From positions 98,024,914 to 98,088,913 of the forward strand of contig NC_059471.1 in NCBI RefSeq assembly GCF_018139145.2: 64,000 bases of DNA. Reading direction: 5' to 3'. The translations under genes were made by a program, and so were the position numbers. The notes below the pieces were generated by a model, which saw nothing but the letters and a program-made list of their open reading frames with translations, was not told the DNA's origin and searched no databases. This document shows positions 1-12,900 of this stretch, in pieces. The first letter of the stretch is position 1. Each line of letters starts with the position of its first letter. The stretch comes from Gymnogyps californianus. Taxonomy: Eukaryota > Chordata > Aves > Accipitriformes > Cathartidae.

Positions 1-490
1 TCCTGCGAGTGCCATCTCAGGAAGTGTTCAGCAGTTAGAGTTGCTCACATCACGGTTTTGTCGCCAGTACAGTAATGCAGGGCATCTTTCTTTGTCCCAG
101 CAATAGTAAAGCAATCAGTTCAGTTTTCTTCAAAAAGGAATCATTTAGTCCCTTTTGCAATATGGATCGCTCAGGAATTGCTGAATGGGGAGCTGTTGTG
201 AGAGAGAATGGACCTCCTTTGTAAAAGAGGTAAATAAATAGTCAGTGTGGTATTTGCTCTCGCAGAACTGACGGAGTGAACAGGAAGGAAACCCAGTGGC
301 TTTAGGTAGAGCTGATCTCCTCTTCGGGTAGGAGATGACTTTTTTTCAGCCCCAGTTTCTCTGCTTGTCTGAAAACATTCAAGTGCATGAAAAAAAGCAA
401 TTGTTACTGGCTGAATCTCGGTCTTGGAAAATGCAACATTGTCTACTTTAGTGCTTTTAGCAGTGGAATTTATAATCAGGTAGTTCCATA
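1..490. other. Sequence downstream of UBASH3A, no feature seen
   Basis: AT-rich, non-repetitive sequence without a recognisable exon. Human synteny would place RSPH1 beyond the UBASH3A 3' end, but no RSPH1 MORN-repeat exon is visible here. Confidence 0.5.
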
Positions 491-496
491 TTTATT
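491..496 (-). terminator. Candidate polyadenylation signal of UBASH3A
   Basis: AATAAA on the minus strand, about 280 nt downstream of the UBASH3A stop. It is the first canonical hexamer I noticed in the 3' direction. No transcript evidence is available. Confidence 0.45.
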
Positions 497-772
497 AAAT
501 GTTGGTACTCTCAGAAAAGGTTAAAAGGTACTTGCTTCACCACCAGAAGAGTTATTTCTCACTTGCACACCAGTTCCTAGGTTCCTTCTTCCCAGCCACT
601 GAAATAAAAACAAAATTCAGGCACCGAACTCGGAAGTGTTTTTCTGTGCTTTGACAACTCGTAGAGGGTATTTCCCACCCACTGTAAGTCTTCTGGATGA
701 ATCACTGGACTGTGCTGAACCATAACTTGTCTTTGACTCATTTTTGACAACTGCAAAGGCAGAGCCAGCCTT

Positions 773-910
773 TTAATCTTCCACGATACCATTTCTCCAG
801 TTAAACGCTGCATTTGCTCCATGAGTTAATGTCTTCACTGGTGGGTTGACCATCTGCCATTTGTTCTCCTCTTTTAGCTCTTCGCAGAAACACATGCCCA
901 GTGAAGGGAT
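773..910 (-). CDS. UBASH3A: UBASH3A terminal coding exon 14
   Basis: 46 codons including the TAA at 775-773. It runs IPSLGMCFCEELKEENKW to HGANAAFNWRNGIVED. The acceptor is TTCCTAG. The last residues (GIVED) differ from the human WISGN, but the preceding NAAFNWRN is conserved, so the stop is credible. Confidence 0.94.
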   Translation of the reverse strand: MPSLGMCFCEELKEENKWQMVNPPVKTLTHGANAAFNWRNGIVED

Positions 911-3900
911 CTAGGAAAGAAGTTACCAGCAGAGTTACTAGCAGGGTCATTGCTTTGACATGAAAGAGGGAGCTTTGCTACAGGAGAGAGCAGACCCTGA
1001 GACTGTCCTGGAGGAGAGACCAGGACATTTTGCCACTTCTGAAATGAACTAAAACCAGACTGGAGGCCTGTGGGGTGAAAGCCGAACTTGTGTCATCACC
1101 CCACATTCACACTTGGATTTGATCATCAAAATATATTCAGTCTTTCTTATGCATTGATAGTGGTAGTAAAAATATATCCAAAGACTGAATTCTCTGGTTG
1201 GTCATACCAAGACAGATGGTAAGGAAAACTGGGCTGAAGAATTCTGCCACTGGTGATAATACACAAATAAAGTAAACAAAAAACCTCAGTGGCCAAGACT
1301 CAAGCACAGGCCCCACTTGTGAAGCTGGCAAGAAAACCCTTCTCCACTTCATTCTGTAGCTGAGCACCAAAGTTGTGAACTTACAGTGATTTGAAAAACA
1401 CACAGCTTCTTAAAGAGTGACTCACTGAATGTAGCTGCAGGTTACACTCACAGCACCATGGGGAGGAGAGGGAAGGCTCTTAGCCCTGTTTCTAAAGGAA
1501 GGAGGCTAGCCCCAGATGGAGGGGTTTCCAGATGTGCCTCTTGTCTGTAGGTGTTACCTGGCATTGGCTTTCCAGGGGAGTTGCATGAAAATCTTCTCCA
1601 AAGACTTAGCTGCTAGTCACATACTGTTCTCCAGGAGAAAATCCTTCTCTTGACCTCCAGTGCTTTGCTAAAACTACATGAGATTCCCTTTATAATGAGA
1701 AAGCTAATGTCATTGGTATTGGCATGCAGTTATACGCATGTCTCACCGTGTAAGCAGGCTCCTCATTAAAAGCATAATAAAACAAAAAGAAAGCTTCCTG
1801 CTGAAAAAAAAATCTTCTTACCTTTCGTACCACCTGGGCAAAGTCACTGCTGTCTCTGGGCGGGAGCCCTATCAGAGGTCGGGTGAAAGATGCCAAGGAA
1901 GAGCCATGGCCCACAATGAGGATGACACCTGATACACCAGAAAAAGCAAAGGAAAGTAGTAAGGGAGCTGCAGCACTGTCAGGTTACCCATCAGGAGATG
2001 GGTATCAGGCTCTTTTGGGGCTGTTCATCTTTGCAGACCTCTTTGATAACGTGGCAGGGTGTATTGTGCTGGTCAGAAAAAGTCTGGTGTGTTGTAGGCA
2101 TGCCAGCTAGTGAGAGAAAGCATTTGCTAGGAAAAGAGAAAGAAGCTTTCCAGAAAAGTATATTATCTTATGCTGAGCTACATGCCGATGTAGAAAGACC
2201 AAGCAAAGAGTATACGCTTGCAATTTAGTACTCTACTGTCTTCTGTTTAATTTTGCTTTTTCATTTCTATCGCATAAATTGCATGTATTTTAATTTAGTG
2301 TAGCCCAGGACAAGGACTAAGAGTCTTATCTTAAGCTCTGTGCAATACCAACAACTCATGCTAAATGTTTCTGTTGGCAAATCTCTGCCAGTTCCTGTTA
2401 CTGAAAGTGTCTGACAATATACAAAGATCTGAAACCTTTACCTTTGCTGGGGCAGGCAGTGATGATCTGTTTTATAACCGCAGAGCTTCTGCTTACGTAT
2501 TCTTCATAACTTTCCGATGTAACCAGAGAAGAGAGTGGGAAGTTACCCCTGACAATAAAATCACAAATATATGTTAATCTAGATGAACACTGGGACACTG
2601 TTAGCACTATTGAATGACTACACCAGAGGAAAGGCACCTGGTTAAAAGGATATAGGTTTTATCTACTGACTTGGCTGACATACTGCTACCTCAGCTTGCA
2701 TGGAGCATTAGCTTCCCCCACAGTAATTTCCATTAAATCTTATGGCTAAATCTCATAGCTCATAAAGCACCAGATGCAGGGAAAACCATGCTTTAATAAA
2801 ACTTGTAGTTTACAGTAGAGATTATTTAAAGTAGGATTCATGCCTAAGAAAAGCTTAAGTTTTGAGCAATTCTGTCGGCAAGGACCACTGCCCAGCTATG
2901 GACTGCAGACTTGGAGAGCTGCCCAGCTCTAGCAATCCTGACCGAGTTCAAACCAAGGTGAGATACTGATGATGTGAATGCTTTCAAGGTTTGGTGCCTC
3001 AGTGTTAGTCTCTGTAATAAACAAAGCAAATCAAAATCAACAACAAACGAGGCATATCTGCATTAGCTGGACAAATGGATAGTAAAGACTTTCACTCCTA
3101 GAGTTAAAAAAAAAGTGTTTCCAGGGACATTAATCACAATGCACCACTCCTAAGCATCCAAGCACTTCTTCTCCTGAGACCAGGCATTCTTCTTTCTTTT
3201 ATATACCGGGGCTCTTCAGACACTGAATAAATATTTTCCCAAACAAGTAAGTGCCAGACCTTCAAACTGCTACAAATCAGGGCAGCCCCACAGGACCGGT
3301 AGGGCTTGGGTTCATGGATGCCATGCACCCTGCATAGACCTGTCCCAAGGCTCTGCAGCGGCTTCCAGGACACTAGCTCTGTCCAGCCCTGGGAGGAGGA
3401 CTGGAGGCTGCCCCAGCTCGGCGGCAGTGGGGAAGAGCCTGCAGGGCCCTGATGTGCCGTGGCTGGTGGTGCCAAGGGTAGGTGGCTGGGAACACCAAAT
3501 TCCCGATGATGGGAGACCCCGACAGCCTTCCCAGAGCTGCGGAATGGGCAAAATAGGCAGCAGGACCACAGTCATTTGCTGCCTCTCAACAGGCTCCTGT
3601 CTTTGATATCTACCCACTTAGCTGATGCTTGAATCAGGGCTTCTTGGCAACAGAATAAAAGCTCCCCAAACTCACTTTCTATTTTTCATGTCATCCTCTT
3701 AATCTGCCTTCTCTGGGAATGGGAAGCGTTTGCTGCTACAGCTGGCAAATAGTTAGCCATGTGTTGTGATACAATATAGGGTGTTAACTTTTTTTTCTGC
3801 AAACAACTGTCCCACTCACTCCAATTTGATTGTCTCCTTATTCAGTGAGTAGGCAGGAGTGAGATTAGATTAATATATTGTAGTAAGGTATGGTATCACA

Positions 3901-6900
3901 GTGTACTTTCACAGGCGAGTCCTTGGTACCTTATGTCAGCACAAATGGCAGCAGTAGAAAATACGTGACAAAACCGTGTGAAAGGCTCATGCTGGATTGT
4001 TAATCACAGCTAATATTAATCCTGGCTAGGTTGGACAAGTCTAGATTGGGGTACTCAAAACTGGTCTGCCTTTTGGCAGAGCTGCAATTTTTTTTTTAAC
4101 ATGTTGTCCTGTTGGCACCTCAGTCCCTTCAGTATTAACCTTGTTATTAACCAGCCGTCCTGCAGCAGAACTGAGCATCCCCAGCACTAGCCCAAGTGGT
4201 TTCCAGGCTAAATAGCAACAGGAGTGCTCAGCCCAGGCTAAGGTCTCGGTGGGAGTGCTGTGTCCAGCTGTGAGTGCTACAGGGCAGGTGAGGTGAGGGC
4301 CAACAAGCAAAAATCCAGAGAGGAGCAGTGAACAGGGGTCCAGAAAGCACAGCCTACAAGGGAGGATGGGAAGAGTTCACCTCAGAGGAAAGGCTGAAGA
4401 AGGACATGATAACAGTCTACAAAAGGCTGTTGTGAAGAGGAAAGGAAGGGTCTGTCCTCCATGCAAAGGATGAAGAGGAAAGAAAAAAGCGTCTTACACC
4501 GTGACTGGCAGTGTTTAACAGCAGGAACAGCAAAGACAGAATTTATCCTGCTTTGGGACAGGGAACGCCTACCAACCCTCTGCTTCTGTGAGACCGTGAG
4601 AGGAGAGAGGCAGAGTTAATCTCACCCGACCTTAGCTGCCTACAACTCAAGTGTCTGGCTAGGTCAATGGAGACAAGTAAGCCCCTTCAGAGGGCAATTC
4701 ATGCTATTTTAAGTGTCTGACATAGGCTATCTAAGATGGAAAATCACTGTCTTGGGAGTCCCCTTCTTTCCACCAACGAGAAGGCTGTTAGCTAACCATC
4801 ACAGCCTGGGCACCCAGCTCTTAGATGTCTGCAACTGGGTGCAGTGGACCTCAAGGTGATTTCATCTCAGCACACAATGCATGAGCAGCAAACATTTCAG
4901 CACACTCTCGTTGCCTCTTAGTGGCACTGGAAACACTGACAGGGAATGATCAGGGACTTAACATAGTTGAAGGCTGTCATTTGCAGTGGGTGAATATGGT
5001 AAAACCAGCCCGTGGGACCTGAGGATTTTGAACTCCGCATGTGACGGGAAGAAACTGGCAAAATATGTACAAGTTTATAGCTCATCCATCCTATTTTTGC
5101 CTGGACCCGAGTGAGCTGTGAACCCTGTAGTTAGCATTGCTTCAGAGCTTCCTCTCTGAACTTCCCACTGCTCTGCATTTGCACACTTTCTTTTGAGGCA
5201 AGTGTACCGAAAAAACCTAGGGAAAACAGTCTGTTGGTGGTAAAACACACCAGAAAGCACTATAATCCAAGAAAATGAAGGATTTTCTTCCGTCATGCAA
5301 TTTCAAATGAAGATGCTTGGCTGTAAGAAATGCATTAAGACATGAGAAGTTTCCTTTCCCCCTTTCTTGTGTATGTGGGAAACCCCAGAGACACTCACTT
5401 TTATTAGCTGAGTAATTTCCTGGATCTGGCTGTGCACTGTGAACACAGAGCAGCCTGGTTTGTGAGCAAGATGAGGAGCTAGATTGAATTGGAGGCTTAT
5501 AATTTCCTGCCCTGCTGTGGTTTGCAAGTGCTCAGAAAAGGCATCACCCCCACAAGTTGTGAGGGCCCCCAAAAGTCCTTGCTGAGCACAGCAGTAATCT
5601 TTGAGCAACTCAAAACAAAACAACCCCCCTCTCCAACCAAATTTGGCACAAACATCAGTTGTAGTGAAACGCTGTTGTCCTGCCTGCCCCCAAAACCAGC
5701 AGGACAGCTGGCTCCTGTCGGGCTTACCTCTTTCTCCCCAGACCCTGCGTGGCTCTGCCCCAGGGTGCACGGGGGTGGCCCCCCCGCTTTCCTTTCCTCT
5801 TGTAGCTGTTGCTTCAGTGACACAAACCAGCGACGTTTCAGGCATGCAGCTGTGCTCCCTGCCACCTCCCAGCCTGTGCTCACCCTCTGCCGTGGGGCAG
5901 ACCTCTTGCTGCTGCCCTGAAGACCCTAAACAAAGGGCTTACTAATCTTTTCTAAAGTCACATTTCTTCGTCGCTGAAAACCAGCACATTATTTACCCGA
6001 CAGGTTATTCTTCACATTTCTAAAGTGTGCTTCACATGAGTCAAAGGTAAAAACAAAACGCCTGGTACCTGACACTAATGCCTATAATGCAGCTATCCTT
6101 GTGCATGACAAATCATGGGCCTGAGCCGGTGGATCTGAAGGCAACACCAAAGCAGGGCTGGTCCCATACACGAGTATCAGATGTTTGTGCCTGTGCAGGT
6201 GCACCTGCGTGCTACGTGCGTGCACATTCCCAAGTGTGCGTGTGTGTCTCTGTGTCAGAGCAGCAATCAAAGTTGACTCTTGGCACAAGACAGCTGACAG
6301 CATATTGTATTTTAGGAACAGATCATGCAGACTTGAATTTGATCAGAATGACCCATTTTTTGCAGAGTTCATAATGGTTTATGACAAATAAAAAGATGAA
6401 GAAATACCTCAGGGAAAAAAAAAGTACAGCTTTAACAGCTAGATATGGAGCAATTACCTGTAACTTGTGTCTATTTTGTAACAGGCCTCTGCCAGTTCTG
6501 TCACAGTCATGAAGTTAGGAATTACTCTGCTTGCTTCCCACTTGGTCCATTCAAACAGTCCTGGTTCCACCCTGATTTTGACTTTTTGATCTAATTTAAG
6601 CCCTGCAAGAACAAGAAATATTTATTAAGAAGAGAAAGGTACACTCAAAGTGTTACATTTGTGCTGTACATTCTACCTTGTTCGCTGCAATATTTTCATT
6701 AATTAAAAAGAATTACTTATTATCAAACAAGAGAGGATTGTGTTGATTAAATGAAGCCAACATTATATTCTTGTCTGACTAATGTTAAGGCACTACAAAT
6801 TCTTACATTATTATTTCTGGAGCTCTCTTGTGATGATCTGCAAAGTACAGGAGAGAATAGAATAAAAGACCTCAGTAATGTTGCAATCTGAATAAACCTT

Positions 6901-9900
6901 AGACAGGAAATGTTTTTACCATTTTTATACAGCATTTTGCTCAGTGGTCCTTGGTGGGGCAATAAATTGTCCTACAGTGTTAGAAATGGAATTTCTTTGT
7001 CCAAAGACATATTATTTTGTTGATTATTCTCAAGAGAGGTTACTGAGTGGCACTAGTTCCCAGAAGAAATACACTCCCATTGCAATTCTGATGTAAACAT
7101 GGTAATGAACTGTGAACCTTTGACAGACCTGTCGGAGGGGACAGGAGAGGAAAAAAGAAGAGAGGGAAAGGGAGGGGGAGAAGGAGAAGGAAAGAGGTTC
7201 TGCAATATGAAGGAATTAAAACAGCTTGGCTTGCAAAGGTAAATGCTTTCAGGAGAAAGCTGTCTTCCCTCATTCACGTATGTATCCTTCAGAGTACTGG
7301 AAAAATTTGCTTTTTGGCTCAAAATATTTTCTGGAAGAGGTGGCAGTGGTGATTTGATGAGCAGCTACTAATGTTGAATTCAACCAGATGTGAAACGCCT
7401 CTGTTTCATATAACATTAGATTCCATTTTGACTAGCGAGGACTAGAGTTAATGGGATAGTACTCTCCAGACCATACACATGGCAGCAGGTTTATTACTGC
7501 CTATATTACTAGCTAGACAAAACCACCTTGTCTTCCCTGCTTAAATATAACAACAAATAACCACAAAGTCGTACATCTTCTTAATTACTCATCTCAGAGA
7601 CTTCACAAAAGTTTGACGAAGACATTTTCACCGTGGCAAAAGCACTTGGCTGGTTTTGCTGCCTTACCCTGCAGTATGTGTTGAGCTGTCTGTACGCAAC
7701 GGAGTGCAGGTGACGAATACACGTAGCTGACTATCACCTCCTGGTCCAGCAGAGCTTCCCCTGGATGGGAACAGCAAAGTGAGTTGCTCTTCTACAAATC
7801 ATGACAGATGAGAAACTACTACAAAACACTTTCTGCAAAAAACAGCTTGGAGCTTTTCAGTTTCATTGACATGGGATACATTGACGGTCCCTTTCTATTC
7901 ATTTTTTCACACTATCGGCTGACTGAGCTTACTAAAAAGCTCATTCTGGTTGCAACAGCAAGTTTAAAATGAGTGTTGGAAAGATAGTTACAGAAGATTC
8001 ACTCAAAATCTGCAAACAACAGTTAGGTTGTCTCCATGCATCTGACTCATCAGAGATAAGCATTTGCACCAGACTTGCATTGTCACAGTCAGGTGTGCTT
8101 GCTCAGGGACCAGAAACAGCTTCATCTGGTGAGTGAACTGAGTCAGACTAACCCATACCACCCAGCTGTCAGGTACCTGTGATGAGGTGACCACACTCTG
8201 CTGAGCACGAAGCTGCTTCCTCTGGCCAGCCCCTTCACTCCTCACTGCCCATTCAGTGACAACTGCATAAAACATCAGTCCCTTGCAGACACGCAGCAGG
8301 GCACAGCCAGTGTTGCAGCTTCTTTCTTTTAACTTTCTTTGCCAGGAACTGGCAGAACAGGTCTCCAAGATAAGCAACCAGCCCCACTCTCTATTTTACT
8401 ATTTAACAAGATCTTGCAGTGGTTGCCTATAGAGAAGTGTTATCACAATGAGTGCTACTAGGAAGTTTTTCTACTACAAAGCCAGTATGAGCTTTTGCAG
8501 ATGATGAAAGCCTGCTTCCCAAACACTTACATTTGCAGTAGGATATTATCCAGCTTACCTATAAGCCTTGACTGGAAAACACCACAGCAAGATAAAGGAG
8601 GATCGTACTCAAAATGCTTCATGCTGTCTTTCCGCTTTGGCAGGGTGGAAGGGAAGTTCAGATCGGCTCTGTAGTATCTTCCTGAAATGAGGTGGGACAT
8701 TTTGCCGCGGTATGAGGGAGGCAGCAGCTAACACACAGGCTGCATCTCGTTATAACAGCTTCGTTTCTTCCAAATGGTTGAATGGCTGGTTCTGAAAACT
8801 CAGCCCAGAGTGACATCTTGACTGGCAAACGAAAGAGGTCGGGGCCCGTTCTCTGGCCATGAGGGCAAGTGAAGAAGCAGGGTATCTGCCCAAGGAGCTA
8901 ATCCCTCTTCCCTCCACCTCAAACATCCATGCTGCCTGTCCACTGGGGACCGACCCTGGTCTGCGCCCTCCCCAGACCTCGCCTGGAAACTGTGAGGGGG
9001 AGCTGCCATCAGCCAAAACCATGCCAGGGAGACAGCTAATAACTAAGCAGTTTGGGGGATCACGGGGCAGTGCCTGAACTGAGGCCTACAGGGTTATTTG
9101 AGTACTACAGACATAGTCAGTGTCTCACTGGTGAAAAAACCTGGTGACTACTATTACCTTAAAGAGATTACATTTTAAGGTCACAACACTGGCTTGGGAA
9201 ATCACCTAGCCTAACAAAATAGCACCTCTTTTGCAAGTTCTGAAGGAGCGACATGGGGGAGGAGAGAGAGGACAGGAAATTGTGAGAATTCGGCTTTGTG
9301 GGGCTCAAATGAAACAAAAATCCACTCCATATCGGTATCCTTTTACCATTGCCAAAATGACAAAAAACAACATTTCCACTGAAGAAAAATGAAACCAATG
9401 AATTGATTATGCAGCCAGAAGGTACCACCCTCATTATCTAGTGTGAATTTTGCACATTTAAGATAGGAGATCTCCAGCATAACAAAGGAGACTTTCAGCA
9501 CAAAGCTCCTCCTTCTGAACTCCCACCTTCTTGTTCCCCTCCTTCCTCCTGACACATATTTCCCTGTTCTGGGTCAGTTTCTTCACCTCAAAACATACTT
9601 TTTTTGAGAGCGAGGGCCAAAAACTTCAGCTTTTAATTTAGGTCAGTGCTGACATCTCATTTCCACCATGGTTTGCTCTTGCTCTTCTTCCCCAGGTTTG
9701 AGTAGTGACGTACTGTGACTCTGATCGACAGACCATGATTCTGACTCAAGCGCGGAAAGGTGGGGGGGTCTGAGAACCACCACCTTGTGTAACGAGCGGT
9801 AGAGATGTTGTGTTTTGTACATCCGTCAGTGAGACACACGTCCATCAGTATCATAAGAGCTTTGCTTGTTCTGCAGAGTTTATCCAACATAAACATGGAG

Positions 9901-12900
9901 GCCTTTAGGACATACTGGTTAGGTGCAGGTCAAAGCAGTGCTGTCAGGTCAAGCCTGACTTCCAATGTTACTCACTCTTTTGTGTCAGTGTTTACATTTA
10001 CACGTAGGAGACTAAATCTCTTGTACCCATTAATGGGGTTAATTGGTTTTTGTTCTGATTTGCTAAGATGCTTCCATTATCTTACTCACCATCTGCAGTG
10101 AAGCACTGTTGAAGCCAAGATTTGCCAAAGACCTGATCAACTCTTTCCCCGTGGCGCATCACCAGCACACCTCTTCGCAGGGTGGCATTCTGAGACAGCT
10201 GTGTAAAAAGAGTTTTTCATTACGATATTATATATAACCTGCATGAAAAGTCTGGATTCCTGGATGCTGCCTGATGGAGGAAGGAACAGCAGACTTGTCC
10301 TGGGAGGTTTATAACAAGCACAGAAGGGGAGAGACAGGAGCTGCTATAATAGATGCCTATCATCTTTAGGACAATAGTAAGCCTGACTGGCTCTCTACTG
10401 AAGGCAAATGAAAGAGATCCCTGACCTTCAGGGGTTACAGATAAGGTCTTAATTCTGTGTTCACACTAGTGAAAGGTAGTGCTGATAACAGATCTTTTAA
10501 TTCCAGTGTGGGAAGGAATTATAATTTTAGTATATATCATACGGTTGGTATAAACAAAAGAGGGAAACTAGCTAAGATTTAAGTAGTAATGCTCTTTTCC
10601 ATAACAGGACTAACACCAAGCTCGTCCTTCTTTTCCTAATGAAAACACTACTTTTACACTTTTCATAACTGTGTGGCCAAGTCAACAGTAAACCCAGATC
10701 TCCTCTGAGGCCACTTTTTTACTCAGACTGCATGGAATTACAAATAAGTTCTAAGTAGTTGGGGGTTAATATACAATGCACGTTAAATACAGATGAGAAG
10801 ATAAGGAGGAACAGGTCAAAGGCTTTAAAACTTTTTCAACAGTAACCCATCGCAGCGTTACTGCTGCAGCACTGAGGTTAGAGATGTGTATCTTCAGCAG
10901 AGGAGAAGGGAATTCTTAAGAAGTGGTATGAGATTTATATTCATGTATTCTGCTAAACACTATTGCATTTCTGCCATGAAACACGAATCAACCGCCACAA
11001 GATCAGAGTTTAAAACTAAGGTTTTGTGGTCTTGCTCTTCTGCTTAGGAGGAACCCAGAGGCCGGGGAAACTCCTAGACTGGAGACGTGCACATCTGCAA
11101 CACATGTTCCTCGGGCCAAGCGGTGGCTCTGCCACAGTTATGAGCTAGATAAGAGAGGCCGAGAGCAATCAAGAGCCAGTGGAAGGACGTGTGACTTGTG
11201 CAGAAGTTTCTTTCTTACAGTCGTACACACAGCGTCCTGGGACACCCCAGGATGGAAGTTCCCTCAAGGTGCCCTCAAGTTTCTCTGATATTAACACAAA
11301 CGAAGCCGGGGTTATCCCGCAGCACAGCGAGAAGAGAGGCTGTGGGGTCAGCAAGCCCAAACGGGTTTCTGCAGCGTATCAGTGTGCTGGAAAGGACTGT
11401 CTTGGCATCCCTGACAGTCAGAGCCAATAAGGCAGTGCAGGTGCAAATATGCTGTAGATAAAAAAACAGAGTCCTTATTTGTTTTGCTCTTCCTACCAGA
11501 AGACCAATGGAAAACCTGGGAAAAAAGTGATACATGTTGATTTTGAAACTGGGACAAAAATGTGATCCCATCAGTGCTGCTAACCTTTCCAGCTAGCTGT
11601 TCTCTTGCTGCAGTTCTATGCAGTTATTTGCATTAGCTATGTATCTAAAAACACAAAAGAAGATGAAACATTTAAATGTGCTAAGAACTGGGACCACATA
11701 AACGACCAAGGTGACATCCATAGAATCTGGACATAAAAGTAACAATGAACAATAAGCCTAATTCTGCTCTAGTTACTCTGCTATGAACCTGTATGAAAGT
11801 CAGGGGAAGTTACGCCTGCATCTCACTTGTCAGACTTGTCACCATACCTCTGCACAGCTTGCCCAGTAAGACTGTGCACAGAGAAAGCTGAGCAGAGAAC
11901 TCATCTGTTGTGCTATTGTGACAGGAACGAAAAGAGTTTTATGAAAGAAGGCAAGAGTAATATACATCATATACGTTACAAAATATTCATGAGATATTAT
12001 ACACCATACAGTATGAGTGTATGAGTGTGTGTGTGTGTATATATATGTGCATTACAACATAATATGAAAATGTGAGGGAGAAAAAGGAAGATACTATTAA
12101 ATTTACTAAATACTTTTAATTAATAGTATATCTGCACAAGCACATGGCAAAGATAAGAAATGGAAAAAACCAATTACCTGAAGAGAAAGTACGTTGGTTA
12201 CGCTCCTTGACATACTAGGATTATGGACTTCTCCATTCAGCTTTACATTAGGTTCATTTTCAGTTTGGGTGAAGGGTCTTGAAGCTGTTACAAAAACATA
12301 TTCCCTGTAGAAAAAGCAGAAGCAACACACACACACAAACATATGGGCGCAAACACAAATAGAAGAGATTTTTAAGTCATGATTTTGTCTACAGACACGT
12401 GTAAGTCAGGATTCATGTTCCGTTCGATATTTTTTGCATATTGGCCATCCACTTCATCACTTTTTGTTCTTGATTTAGAATCTGCCCAGGAAAAATGAGG
12501 CTAAAATAATACGAATTGATGGCATATATTGTGTGTAACCCTGCTAAAGTGTGATCTTCAAACAGGAAATACTACCTGGTTGCCTCCTCTCTGCCTCTGA
12601 GAACTCAGCAAGAAGTGCACCTACACCTCCCTGTTTAGAAAAATCAGCTCTAATCTACAAGTAGCATCAGCCACACTATCAGCTGCAGAGCAAAGTGCAG
12701 GAAGCCAGAGAGATGCCTGCTGATACAGGGTAAATCAACAAGACAAGGGCTCAAGGTGGTGGAGTAACCTTCGCATGGTTTCATTTCAAGTTAACTTTGC
12801 AAGCTCTTGAAATGAGAAAAAAGAAGAAAGAAGAAAGCAGTGAGCCAGGCTGAAGGCTCAGCCTGCCTGGCAGAACGTGGTCTTTTAAAATTCATTAGGA

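Noticed and set aside
5303..5845. 180-codon minus-strand ORF inside UBASH3A intron 11, with ORFs of 143 and 128 codons overlapping it.
   Set aside because: The UBASH3A exons join in phase without it, and no similarity is recognised. Open frames on both strands point to composition, not coding.
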